From Reticulitermes lucifugus (Eukaryota; Arthropoda; Insecta; Blattodea; Rhinotermitidae): a stretch of DNA of 20,859 bases. A model generated the notes under the pieces. The model was not told the DNA's origin. It was given only the letters and a program-made list of their open reading frames with translations, and did not search any database. Position 1 is the first letter of the stretch; each line of letters begins with the position of its first letter. The position numbers and the translations under genes are program-made. The stretch lies in NCBI GenBank assembly GCA_026260175.1, contig JAKCWW010002712.1, positions 21,879 through 42,737 on the forward strand, read 5' to 3'. Of the stretch, positions 9,260 to 20,269 are shown one piece after another.

Positions 9260-9475
9260 TCCTAATTCCCAATTATCCTGTCCTCTAACATCACTTCCTA
9301 ATTCCTAAAAGTCCTTTCCTCTGACATCACTTCCTAATTCCCAATTATGCCGTCCTCTGATATCACTTCCTAATTCCTAATTATCCTTTCCTCTGACATC
9401 ACTTCCTAATTCCTAATTATCCTTTGGCCTAACATCACTTCCTAATTTCTAATTATCCTTTCCTCTGATGTCACT
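9260..9475. repeat. 36-bp tandem repeat, six units
   Basis: The marker TCACTT recurs at 9291, 9327, 9363, 9399, 9435 and 9471, exactly 36 bases apart each time. The consensus runs CTTCCTAATTCCTAATTATC then CTTTCCTCTGACATCA. Units differ at a few positions each. It is contiguous, without spacers, so it is a minisatellite. It lies in the proposed 3' UTR; on the transcript strand it is purine-rich (AGGAAA and GGAATTAGG). Confidence 0.9.
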
Positions 9476-10843
9476 TAACCTACACAGCTTATAACTAACT
9501 ACATTGTGCAGAATACTTCTTGGAGGCTAATAATCATGCCTATAATGAAGCAGTTTTTCACCTTTCCACATTCACAACAGCCTGTCACTAGACCCAATCC
9601 TGATAAAGGCACACCCAGTCCATAAAATGCCACCCTGGGTCATTCAAGAGGTATCTTCCCTTTAGGTTTTCTGACCAAAATTTGGTAGGAGCTTATTATC
9701 TCTCCCATGCATGACACATGTCCTGCCATGTTATCCTCCTTGAGCTGATCATTCTGCAAACACCTGCAATCTATTTTCTTCCCTTAGCATGAAACACAAA
9801 GTATTGTACCCTCACAAAACCAGAAACAAAAACCAAGGTACGACAGAAAGTTGTTTCAGACGGTTCTGAAGCAAAATTTAATTAGATAGGTTTTATCTAC
9901 ACTGATTTTACTGCATACTTCAATTGAAACCTGGTTTGAATCTCAGCTGAGACACTACTATCCTGACTGATGTTCTCTGTGTTTGCAAGCAGTCCCTTCA
10001 TGCAGATACTGAGTCAGTACCTCGAAGTAGGCCATCATTAGTTCGTTCCCTCCACATCCTTTCCAATTCATTCTCTACTAACAATCCCACAATTTAATAC
10101 CATACTACATAGTCCAACCCACTGACATGATTGTTAAATAGACCATAAATATATAAATCCTTGATCAACATATTGTTAACAAGACAGTTGTCTTTATTTC
10201 TATGTAACCTGTCAAAGAAAAACTCAAATTCTGTTACAGGAACATTCTTCTTTTACAATGGAAAGCAGTCAGAGTGGTCAGTTTTAGCTGAACTTGTCTG
10301 AACTGCTGAACTGAAGTTATCAGTGTGGAAAGGATTAACAGGCTACGAGGTCCTCTAGTGCATGGACAGAGATGAGCAGATGTTGACACTAAAGTTTAGA
10401 ACTTAATATTTGATTCACACACATTAATAGCAGTGGTGCCATAACTACTAAGCAGTACTGCTTCTCTTAAAGACAGGCAATTTAACGGTGCATTACTGAG
10501 ATTTTCATCACAAAACATCAGAAAATATGAGCTCCTAAGAAAAGCAGGGATTTAAACATGCTGTACTGAGGAAGCTGGCTGAAGTCTGACTTGTATGTTT
10601 GAATTTGGGACAATGACTATTTGAACTGATGCTTTTGTTGTTATTGTTGTTTCCCTCAGGCCCTCTAGGAACATGTCATGACAATGCCTTAAAATAGGCC
10701 ATAACCACTTACTACCACATATTTTCCAATTCTTCAACCTCCATTACTCTATCAGTCACCTGTATTATGGCAATGTTGTTAAATAAACAACAAATACAAT
10801 AAAACAATACTCAATGACTACTGTTCCATGTATTCAATGTCTC

Positions 10844-11760
10844 CAGATGTGTGTCTGTGCATCATCAACCATGTAAAATCATCCATGTCTTCAATGAAAA
10901 TATTACTTAGAACCAAATATTTTAAGCAAGAATTTGTATAATCAGATGTGTCTGCATGGTTTTGTTTGTGTCATCCACCATGTAAAATTATCCAACCATA
11001 CAACAAATATATCAGTTAAAACTAAACATGTTAAGCAAGAAGATGTATAATCAGATGTGTCTGCATGGTTTTGTTTGTGTCATCCACCACGTAAAATGAT
11101 TCAACTATACAACAAATATATCAGTTAAAACTAAACATGTTAAGCAAGAAGTTGTATAATCAGATGTGTCTGCATGGTTTTGTCTGTGTCATCCACCATG
11201 TAAAATGATCCAAGTATCCAACAAATATATCAGTTAAAACTAAACATGTTAAACAAGAAGTTGTATAATCAGATGTGTCTGCATGGTTTTGTCTGTGTCA
11301 TCCATCATGTAAAATGATCCAAGTATCCAACAAATATATCAGTTAAAACTAAACATGTTAAGCAAGAAGCTGTATAATCAGATGTGTCTGCATGGTTTTG
11401 TCTGTGTCATCCACCATGTAAAATGATCCAAGTACCCAACAAATATATCAGTTAAAACTAAACATGTTAAGCAAGAAGTTGTATAATCAGATGTGTCTGC
11501 ATGGTTTTGTCTGTCATCCACCATGTAAAATGATCCAAGTATCCAACAAATATATCAGTTAAAACTAAACATGTTAAGCAAGAATTTGTATAATCAGATG
11601 TGTCTGCATGGTTTTGTGTGTGTGTGTGTCATCCACCATGTAAAATCATCTGAGTATCCAACAAAGATAATAGTTAAAACTACATACTTTAAGCAACAAC
11701 ATGTATAATTAGATGTGTACGCATGGTTCAGTATGTTGCATCATTTAACATGTAAAATCA
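10844..11760. repeat. 109-bp tandem repeat, about eight units
   Basis: CAGATGTGTCTGCATGG recurs at 10943, 11052, 11161, 11270, 11379, 11488 and 11595. This gives five successive 109-base steps and then 107; degenerate partial units lie at about 10844 and 11710. A local GTGTGTGTGT expansion near 11615 lengthens the last full unit. The central units are nearly identical to one another and the outer ones are progressively diverged, the pattern produced by unequal exchange or slippage. Each unit contains AACAAATATATCAGTTAAAA and CATGTTAAGCAAGAAG. No reading frame spans the units. Confidence 0.92.
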
Positions 11761-14418
11761 TCCAAGAATCCAATGATAAGATGCTCAAATGAACAACAGC
11801 AAGTATGAGGTAATGGTGAGTTTTGTTACTTTGCGCTTTCTCAAATACCAAGGTTATGAAGCCTCAGATGATACAGATTGCTGAGGATGAATTAGCAGGG
11901 GTATGGAAGGAAGTGGTTGTGGCCTGATATTATTTTATTAGTAGTTCCTGAATTTTGTAACTGACATTTCTTATGGCATGTTTCTCCTGATATTGTGAAT
12001 AAAGTGCCTGATGTTGATGGTTGCTTTGAAACCACAAGCCTTGCTGAGAAAACTGAAATGTGAACTTTCTAGTCACTACCCAGTACCAAATGTGTTGAAT
12101 GCCCATATCTTGTGTCACATGATACGTCAAAATAAAACAGCATACACTTTCTTTCTGTAAGTCTCCTTCCATTCCAATTCATAGGAAAAGCAGATTATGA
12201 TATTAATGACTCCCATTCAAAGTCAATGATTAAGCATGAGTATTCCATCTGGCAATTGTTTGCAGTTCTGACAGCGAAAATATTTTTGAGGGTGATTTGG
12301 AAATTCCAACATAGTCATATGTACTGAGCAACACTGATGAGCCATTTTTGAATGAATGGCTAACAAAAACCCTCTTTCATAAATAAGCAAGAAAACTGCA
12401 GCATAAACACCATGGAGGATTATCATAACACTGTCAAGTAGATTGTCTGTGCTATGATGATGAGTGTTGAAACAGACCATAGTGCCCAGTACGAACAGAA
12501 GGTAGTATTAATGAGCATCCCTTCCCATGCTGCTGCAATGAGAAGTAACTACACACAATGTGATGTGTTAAAAGTTGAACTTGGACTAATTAGGAGAGAA
12601 AAAAATGTGTTGAATATGTGAAATAGTGCGTAAGGAAAAACTTGAGTCACAATTTGTAACATCTATTAACAGTACCAGTCTTTGGTAGAGTGGTTGTTAA
12701 TTCTCTGATGTAAATGAAAAATAAAATATGCTTGACAAATATCATAAAAATCAGTTCACTGGTTCTCAGATTGTTTCATGCATGCAGATGGAGCAAATTT
12801 AACAGATATTTTTTAGGTTGCAAACACACCTAACGACTGGAAAAAATGTGTTTTTCTGTGAATACACACTCTGAAAAGGAGAATTTCCTTCTCTTCCGCT
12901 ATATAATGTATGACATAACAAACTCACATGTCATGTCTGCTGTCATATAGACCTTATTTTATGTTGTAAAGGCAAAGTTTTCCCATCTATAAACACGAGG
13001 CCAAGATATTGAAACATGGAGGTACACACTTATACATAAGCCTTCACACTAGATGGATGCGGGTAGTCAGGTTCATTCTCTGCACCATATAAAAGAACTA
13101 TGGGTACTCAGTAGAAAGGGAACTGCACTGACCCCAGAAAAATTTTTAGTGACAGTGATGAAGAAAAAAATTTCAAAATCTTCTTCCAATATTTAATTAA
13201 AAAATCTGAGTCTTAACTTTTGTTTTACTGTCTAATCAGATACCAAATGTCAAAACAAAGCTTATTAATTATTTTGTGTGGATAGTTGACCTAATCATTT
13301 GGGAGACTTTTACACAATCGTTTATGATTGTACAGACGATTAGACTAAAGAAACACCCAAATATCCAAACTGGGCGCCTCTGGTATTTGAATCCCCAGCA
13401 CACAGATCAAAAGTAAGTGTGTGGAGTCTGATAAAATATTCTAGTCATTTCTCTCCAATGCTGGACCCTAAAGCCTAATATTCTGCCCTCATACACCACA
13501 CTCAGTAAACTTCATAAGAATTAAAGTTCCTCTTCTTGCTGATCAGGTCTTCACTGACTCCATTTTATTCACTTGCCTCAGAGAATACTATCATAAAAAC
13601 ATGAGAATTCCAGCCTGAACGTACACTTTAAAGTTGCTGTGATCGCACATTTCCAGTGCTTGGCATCAATGGTCATGTGTCCTTCAGACAGTACAGCTGC
13701 TCCTATTCATATCTTCTTTGCAGTCCTCTTTCCAGCAAATTAGCTTCTTGATTAACGACTATTAGTACAATCAGCATGGTCAACTCACATGAACACATAA
13801 CATAATCTCAGATTCACTGTTCTCCACAAATGACAACGACAATGAAGACAAAGTGAAGAATACTATTTACACGTTCCTACAAAGGCAGTGTTATTTGTAA
13901 TGCAAGAAGCTGAGAATTAACGATAAAGGACATGTAATCCCTTTCTATAACAAAGTCACATCACAAGACTTCCATGATGTGAAATGACAGTAAAACCACT
14001 CACAAGATAACTAACTTCAGTGCTTTGCAGCACTTGGTCATTATCGGTGTGAATCAAATCTTAGTAGCTTCAAGGCATTCTAATCGTCTTTATATATATC
14101 ACTTTTCTTGTACATTAATTCTGACTGATTCCACTCTGTGCTGTCCCACAATAAGGATGATGCTAGAAACACAGGTGACAATATCAAATCCATGTTGAGT
14201 TATGTTTCCTCCAGTATGGACTTTCATTCCAATACTTTCACAGTTATGGTTATCCAATATGGCAACCATACATGTGCACAACTGCACAAACCATAGACAG
14301 TCTACTACACAATGTCACAAGCCTGACTAATAAGTTTCTTTTCCTTAAAACATCTTCAAGTTTTCTGTAGTCTGTACATGGTTTTGTGTTAAGGACATGA
14401 TCCCATACTGAAATGCAT

Positions 14419-14588
14419 TCACACAATAATCTCACGAATGACACGCCGGCTGCGGGAGTTGGGTGTTGAGTATCCACTTTCTAGACTTTCATCAAATGAA
14501 AGTGAGATGTGCTGAGGTTTGCTGTCATCACAATCCAGCTGATCCATGTAGGGGTCTGGCAGGCCACTCACATCATGATATGGGGAAT
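14419..14588 (-). CDS. ed: Echinoid, terminal coding exon with PDZ-binding C-terminus
   Basis: This exon encodes the last 56 codons of the cytoplasmic tail. It starts after a good acceptor (TTTCTTTCTGCAG) and its first two bases complete the codon left by the previous exon. The product ends SLSFDESLESGYSTPNSRSR, RVIREIIV and a TGA stop at 14419-14421. The EIIV end is the known PDZ ligand of insect Echinoid, which in Drosophila binds the adherens-junction proteins Canoe and Bazooka. The final hydrophobic-x-hydrophobic pattern fits a class II PDZ ligand. The acidic and tyrosine-containing stretch before it (DDSKPQHISLSFDESLESGY) is rich in possible phosphorylation sites. The ending makes the identification strong; a friend-of-echinoid paralogue is the main alternative. 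Confidence 0.93.
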
Positions 14589-17500
14589 CTGCAGAAAGAA
14601 ATGCAACTGTGAACTGAATAACAGCAGTATGGAATTACATCTGTACACTAACACTCTGCATGCAGTCATCAAGACTACACAAAGACTAGAAACCATGCAG
14701 AAAGAAAATCAAAATAAGCAAGTGAAATATGACAGGTACTATGTTACACCTAACATATAGAATGTGTCAAAGCAGGAAAAGTTAAACATTATTGTTAGTA
14801 AAAAAAATTACAGTAAAAATGCAGTTAAAGAAACTTGCCAGGCAATGAAATAAGAGTGACGAGTTCTTTCCCCAGACATATGAATAAACAATGTACAAGC
14901 TCTATTAAGGTCAGAGATACACCAGTATCTTAATCACAATGATGGGCAATAAATCATCCAGTTATGTGGACTGCAGTATACAGGATACCCGGTATGATAA
15001 AGATCCATTCAAGTTTTATGAACAAGCAGCAGCAGGTCTCTTGGCTAGTGACAAGCCAGGCATCTTCTCCCCCCACCCCCCATTTGAATAAAAACTCAAA
15101 GAAAAAAAGAAGAAATTTGTCAGTCATTTTTTCAAAATCTGAAAATATAGAGACCCACAACTCTAGAGCAAGCCATAAAAATATTCTTGAATTGTTCAAA
15201 CACAAGTTTACAAGTAAATTGTCTGTTACCCAGCAAAACAAAATATGTTATGAAATCAACAGCCAAAGTCTGGCACTTAGAGACAACTTTCACACTAAGT
15301 GTTTGCTACAGGTGGTCCAGTATACATGTATGACACACAAAAATATTGTGGAAGTCCTTTTTGGATATGTATAAATTAAGAGGCAAAAGTTAAAGATGTC
15401 AAGCAGAGAAGTTCTCATCTTGGATCAAACTGTATCTGAGAACTTCAAGGCCAGCCACACAGAAAAAATTAATAAACTGCCAAAGTCAAAATACTTTCCA
15501 TATGGCAGTGAATGCAGCAGGCATGTTTCTTACATTCATATACATACTGTTGTATGAATTTACAGGTTAGTTCTAATATTCTGGTGCATTCTGTATGATA
15601 CATACTGTATAATATCTACAACCCATACTTTTATTGTACAAATTTGAACATTAAAAAATATCTATTCAACTGACAGCCAGGTGCATATTCATCAGATTAA
15701 TACAGACATTCAGCAAGTAAGCAGAAAAGGGCTGTATCACCAGACACAGAAAAATATGCATTCTCAAGCATAGTAAAACACAGAGAATGAAATAAAAGAA
15801 CTAAGCTAACAGGGCAATTCTAGTGCTTACCTTTGGGGTAAGAAATGGTAGACATAAGTGAGCTTCAACTGGACAAAGAAAACTGTCCAACATGTCTTCA
15901 AGGTTAGATCAATTCTTGATTGCAGGCTCACTTCAGATTCATGAGTTAAATGTTAACAGAAGAAAAAATTTTCTTCTTCTTTTGGTAGCAAACAGAGAAA
16001 GGCTAAGTTCATGTTACTGCCACCATTACAAAACCTTATATCTTGAAAAATGCAATGAGTTAATTCATTTTTGAAGATATAATGTGCTACATGAAAAGAA
16101 ACAAATGTTATGAGCAAACAGTACAGGCAAAAGGATGCAAAGATCACGTTGGGTTGAAAGAAATGAAATGAGTCATTACTAACAGGACAGAAGAATTAGG
16201 GTACATACTGCAAACAGGCTAACGTTTTATTAATAATCCAGAAAGCATTAGTGAATAAAGCATTCAAAACACACTGTAGAAAAGCCTATTATTACCATAA
16301 CCCCAAGTTCAAGACATACAGCATATTTATGAAAATACCAAACGTTGTTTTTAAATAAAATCTAAATAAATCCTCTGGAGTCGATGTTCATAATATACAA
16401 GAACCCACAAGATACAATTTATATTATTTTAATTTTAACATAATTAAAACTCAGCCTGCCATTCGACTGAGGGCACGCGGTGGCGCTGTTGGTTGAGGCA
16501 CTGTGCTACAAGCCGGAACGTCGCGGGTTCGATTCCCGATAGTGTCAGTGGAAATTTTCATTGACATAATCCTTTCAGTCGCATTCTAGCCCTGGGGTCG
16601 ACTCAGCCTCTAACAGAAATGAGTACCAGGCTGGTGCGTAGGACTGACAACCTTACCACCTTCATGTGCCGATTGTCTAGACATCTGGGAGCCTCAACCT
16701 CCTGGAACCCTAAGGGCCTGTCCAGGCCTGTAATGGGATTGCTTTGCTGCTTTACTGCCATTCGACTAAATGTTATTTTACGAATATCACAGGGACAATG
16801 AGCCTAAAAGTGGACCACATCTGAACTCTGCAGTTACTTTAAATAAATAAGAAACCACTTTGTCTAAATATAGATCATTTTTTGAGTCTTTAAAATTCAT
16901 GTGACTAAGTCCAATGAACCGCAAAGTAATTTCTGAATGTTTACCTCACTCTGCCACTTTCTCATTAAAAATTATGACTCAATATGTACTGTCTGTGGCT
17001 TCTAACACTGTAAATGAATGAGATACATAGGATAAGATACAGAAATTGCAGCACCTTCTAAACTTCACCTGTACATGATACATACAAGAGGACTGTTATT
17101 AAAACTGTGAGAGTATAAAGTCACATAAATCACATAAAATATACTGAACTGTCATTCAGACATGTTAGCTCTTAGTAAGATATTAAACTAGAAATGGTAG
17201 ATAGTCTGATTAAGTGCAACAAAGACAGAGACCGAAGTACCAAGTGAAACTGTTCTTGTTGAATACATAGCACATACATGGGAAGTAAGACCATAACTTG
17301 TTCATACAGAAGTCTGTTGCTTGAAAATATGAGAGAATTGCAGTACACAATATTTCATTATAAAGGTCATCAATACCATAAAACATACCAATCATTCAAA
17401 ATTTCACCTTTTGGTTATAAAAGTGTAAAATATGTGTCACTTCTTACAGAATACTTACTTTTGTAATTGCCACTTCTGTTAGTAAAGGTGTAATATATTA

Positions 17501-17675
17501 CGTGTGTTAACTACCACCACGGGGTTTAACGTAATCAGAATATGACACTGTACCCTTAATAAATCAAAAACTTGCCACTCTAGTTCATTGTTCCAGAAGT
17601 AATATTTTACTGTTGGCTACTACATTACTGGATAATATTCCAAACAAATCACATCTGCAAAAGTTTCAGACTTAC
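14589..17675 (-). other. ed: Echinoid intron (last), 3087 bp
   Basis: Bounded by GTAAGT at its 5' end (minus strand, from 17675 down) and CAG at its 3' end (14589-14591). It contains the full-length family B SINE at 16469-16754. The remainder is AT-rich with no supported gene; reading frames such as 14964-15374 (+, 136 codons) are unrecognised and probably chance. Confidence 0.85.
16469..16754 (+). mobile_element. tRNA-derived SINE, family B, full length with perfect TSD
   Basis: The element begins GAGGGCACGCGGTGGCGCTG. It has an A-box-like TGGCGCTGTTGGTTGAGGCA and an intact B box GGTTCGATTCCC 40 or so bases later, then a body of about 200 bp. It ends in a TTGCTTTGCTGCTT-type tail rather than poly(A). 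A perfect 13-bp direct repeat, CTGCCATTCGACT, flanks it (16456-16468 and 16755-16767). This fixes both ends and indicates LINE-type target-primed insertion. It lies in the last echinoid intron, antisense to the gene. The 60-codon frame inside it is not a gene. Confidence 0.92.
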
Positions 17676-18065
17676 CGATATGCTGATCCATCCTTTTCTT
17701 TGGTTTGTGAACTGCTGCATATGGATCAGAGCCATACTCTTGGCGCTGTGGGATGATATTACCACCAGTTGGACGCTGCTGGTAGTCCATGTCACCAGGT
17801 ACAGATGTAATGTGTGGGTATGGGGCATAATCATCCACTGCTCCATAACCTCCATGAGTAAGAGGGTCATATCCGTACTGCCCTCCACCCACCCCTGATC
17901 GATGGTGGTGATCTGGTGTTCCTCCAGTACCTGGAACAGCATTACCACCACCAGAGTTGCTGCCTGCTGCTGCCAACTTCATCTGCCACAGGGAGTCTTG
18001 TGAATTAACGGAACCACCATTGTTGGAGTTCGAGTAGCTGTTGTCCATGTAGCCCATGTTAACCC
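17676..18065 (-). CDS. ed: Echinoid, cytoplasmic exon with low-complexity Gly/Asn/Tyr region
   Basis: A 390-nt internal exon (acceptor GTTCCACAG, donor GTAAGT). Its first two bases finish a tryptophan codon begun in the upstream exon. It encodes about 129 further residues: VNMGYMDNSYSNSNNGGSVN, SQDSLWQMK, a glycine-rich spacer, HHHR, YGYDPLTHGGYGAVDDYAPY and HKPKKRMDQHI. The NNGGSVNSQDSLWQMK stretch looks like a strongly constrained segment of this protein family. There are many tyrosines in small polar contexts and one basic cluster (KPKKR), but no folded domain. The open frame continues into the upstream intron to 18288 with an ATG; that part is intronic because the splice acceptor and phase agree exactly at 18065. 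Confidence 0.93.
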
Positions 18066-19036
18066 CTGTGGAACAAGAATCATGTTGTGAAATGCATAAG
18101 GCCACTTTCCCACTACTGGTGTGTTTGTCAGATGCACCAATAATTGTGCACTGTATAATGAACCAAATGAATAACTGTTGTGCAGTTTCCACAACTGGTT
18201 TATCTGGCAAACGTTCATACTGAAGCACACTTGTAAACATTTGCCTTGTAACTGTGACCATGTTCTCACGATCCATATACCTGGCCAATTGACAAGCCGA
18301 ATTATTCTGTCCACAAACAAGACACTTGTCTGTTTGTCAAGTATAATTGAGTCATGGGAACACAACAACAAAGTCTTAACTTGTTAAGCACACAGACAGT
18401 GGTGGGGAACAGACAGGTGGCTAATATTTTTCCAAGTGCAGCTGCCACAAGGTGACAAGCATCCACAAGTGACAAAATGTTTGTCAAATATTAGCAACCA
18501 TGCAAATAAAGCTTAACTAAGAGAGTCCCTCACTCACACACACATAACAGCATAACATGGAAGTTCAACTCTGCCAGTGGATCTTATTTTAAGCCACAAC
18601 ACCACAACATATTATCTTATAAAACCATTATAATACTAGCTTACAATTTCTGACTCAGTTTTCTAAGTGGCTACTCTCCTAGAGGTTTCCCCAGTAAACT
18701 CTTTATGTCTGTTTTATTCTATCCAAATTGGGATCTGGGATTTGAATCAGCAGGAAACTAATGACTGCAATACAAAGTTCATCAATAACACTTTTTTTTC
18801 CAATATCAGAATATAAACAGGAAAGAACATGTAAAAAATTGAGCTCCATTTTGATTCCTGTGATAATTATTCATCAGTTCACAGAAAGTAGATGCTTCAG
18901 AAGATCCCCTGGAAATAGAGAAAGAACATCTGTATGTTAAAGTCTATGTGTTGTAATACCTGTACTGGACCAACTTGTTCTGATGCTGCAAAGATTGAAA
19001 AGGTGAAAATATGAGGGAATTACTCTACTGACTTAC
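18066..19036 (-). other. ed: Echinoid intron, 971 bp
   Basis: GTAAGT donor at 19036 and CAG acceptor ending at 18066. No repeat or gene recognised inside; there is an imperfect local repeat of ACTTGTCTGTTTGTCAAG near 18324-18341. Confidence 0.85.
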
Positions 19037-19242
19037 ATTCTCCACCATTGATGTTATGTCCCTGTGGTCCCTGAGGAGGAGGGTTGCCATGGTAGCCATA
19101 ACCATTTTGTGATGCATAAACTGGGCTTTTGGCAGGGTCATCCAGTGCAAGGTCCAGTGAATGCTCAAGGGCTTTGTTCTCCAGCCCTGAACTGGGGTAG
19201 TAGGGGGGCGGTGGCTGCTGGGTCACCAAGCTTGGGTGGACC
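19037..19242 (-). CDS. ed: Echinoid, proline-rich cytoplasmic exon with PPPY motif
   Basis: A 206-nt exon (acceptor TGTATGTTCAG, donor GTAAGT). Its first base completes threonine ACG and its last base starts the next codon, so phase agrees on both sides. Product: VHPSLVTQQPPPPYYPSSG, LENKALEHSLDLALDDPAKS, PVYASQNGYGYHGNPPPQGP, QGHNINGGE. The PPPPYY stretch (codons at 19197-19214) contains a PPxY motif, the ligand of WW domains. This is notable because Drosophila Echinoid acts upstream of Hippo signalling and associates with the WW-domain protein Salvador. The link to this motif is my inference. LENKALEHSLDLAL is a probable short amphipathic helix. Confidence 0.93.
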
Positions 19243-20269
19243 CTGAACATACAGTCAGTAAATGGTCAGTACATACAGTCCCTACATTCACTCTTTATTA
19301 CCAACTTTCTTTAATATTATCTTCACCTTAGCCTTAATTTACTTTAATTGGGGTTCATATTTTATGTAAATTACAACACCAAGCACGTATCCTAAAACAA
19401 TATTTTTGAAATATCTATTTCAAATTTTACTCAAATAATACTTCCCACTTTACACAATTATATTTATTACTAACTAACTACACTAGTTAACATATATAAG
19501 ATTATTATTCCGACATGTTTCGGCTATAGATATTAGCCATCTTCAGGGAGTGAGTACTATTACGCAGTGGAAGTATATGGAATTAAAGCGTACCGTCGTG
19601 GATAGTAAGTGGCAAGTGGTACATTATAAAGCAACACAATCACAGTATCAATATATAATATTAACAAATAAAATAGGTTATACAGTAATTTGTTTTAGTT
19701 CACATTTGTATTGTTTGAATCCAAATGTCTACAAGTGATAAAGTGTTCTTCAAGTCTAGTTGAATAAGGTATCTGAAATGGATTTAAATTTAAAATTAAA
19801 AAATTAAAAGATTAAAAATCATAAATCTTATGTAATAGAGGGTAAAGAGTTACATACCCTGTATGTCACTAATAATGACATACACTTGTTAAGCAAATAC
19901 GCTCTACTTACCTACTATGTAAACAAGCTTACACGTGATCGATAAGATGTTTTTGTCACATGTATGCATGCTGTAGTTGGATATCATGCATTATTTCATA
20001 TATTTCCTGTATAACTTGGGCTTTTTTCTTTCAATTAGACTTCATATTCTATTTGTAATTGTTGAAATAAAGATGGTGCTACATCAGCCATCTCTCAAAC
20101 GTCTTCTAGACCCTAATATCTGATCACTTTAGTGTCATTTTGTGGGGTTTATACCTCTGTAACACTCGATAAGTGTTGTTTTTATAGATACTGCATATTA
20201 TGGCCTGTCTTTATTGTACTGTGTCCTGCAGATTTCATTTTGCTTCCTGCCAGCAGATTTAAAACTTAC
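19243..20269 (-). other. ed: Echinoid intron, 1027 bp
   Basis: GTAAGT donor at 20269 and CAG acceptor ending at 19243. It contains a hammerhead-like module on the gene's sense strand (19509-19549) and, next to it, repeat-like AT-rich sequence to about 19900 that may belong to the same inserted element. Confidence 0.85.
19509..19549 (-). ncRNA. Hammerhead-ribozyme-like module, sense strand of echinoid intron
   Basis: Minus strand: TCC, CTGAAGA, T, GGCTA-loop-TAGCC, GAAAC, AT, GTC, GGA. It is the best copy here: both conserved core blocks are intact, helix II has 5 perfect pairs, GTC is the preferred cleavage triplet, and C-G next to the core could make a two-pair stem III. Stem I would be short (TCC/GGA). 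The extra T before helix II departs from consensus but is shared by the other copies in this window, so it is a family trait. Whether it cleaves is unknown. Confidence 0.45.

Larger units (their letters stand above)
6645..14418 (-). other. ed: Candidate very long 3' untranslated region of echinoid
   Basis: About 7.8 kb follow the echinoid stop codon with no recognisable gene on either strand, and the base composition is AT-rich and fairly even. On the minus strand the sequence ends in two AATAAA signals (complements at 6685-6690 and 6666-6671). A GT-rich stretch (GTTATGTGTATAAT) follows, which together look like a genuine cleavage and polyadenylation region. Two Pumilio-type TGTAAATA words occur on the minus strand (6723-6730, 13864-13871), which could be chance. 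Earlier AATAAA signals exist, for example near 13564 and 11934, so shorter isoforms are equally possible. The extent is inference; only the stop codon is certain. Confidence 0.35.

Noticed and set aside
9260..9475. 36-bp repeat of CRISPR-like unit length
   Set aside because: Units abut directly with no spacers and the setting is a eukaryotic gene, so it is a minisatellite.
6723..13871. Two Pumilio-type words (TGTAAATA on the minus strand) in the proposed 3' UTR
   Set aside because: Two occurrences of an 8-base AT-rich word in 7.8 kb of AT-rich sequence is near chance; mentioned only within the UTR entry.
14964..15374. 136-codon plus-strand frame in the last echinoid intron
   Set aside because: AT-rich, lysine- and asparagine-heavy composition typical of chance frames; no domain or splice partner.
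16469..16550. tRNA gene from the A and B boxes
   Set aside because: It is the head of a 286-bp SINE with a target-site duplication; the same head recurs at 20735 with substitutions, so it is not a functional tRNA gene.
17620..18288. 222-codon minus-strand open frame starting with ATG at 18288
   Set aside because: The true exon begins at 18065 after a consensus acceptor and in phase with the upstream exon; the N-terminal part is intron read-through.
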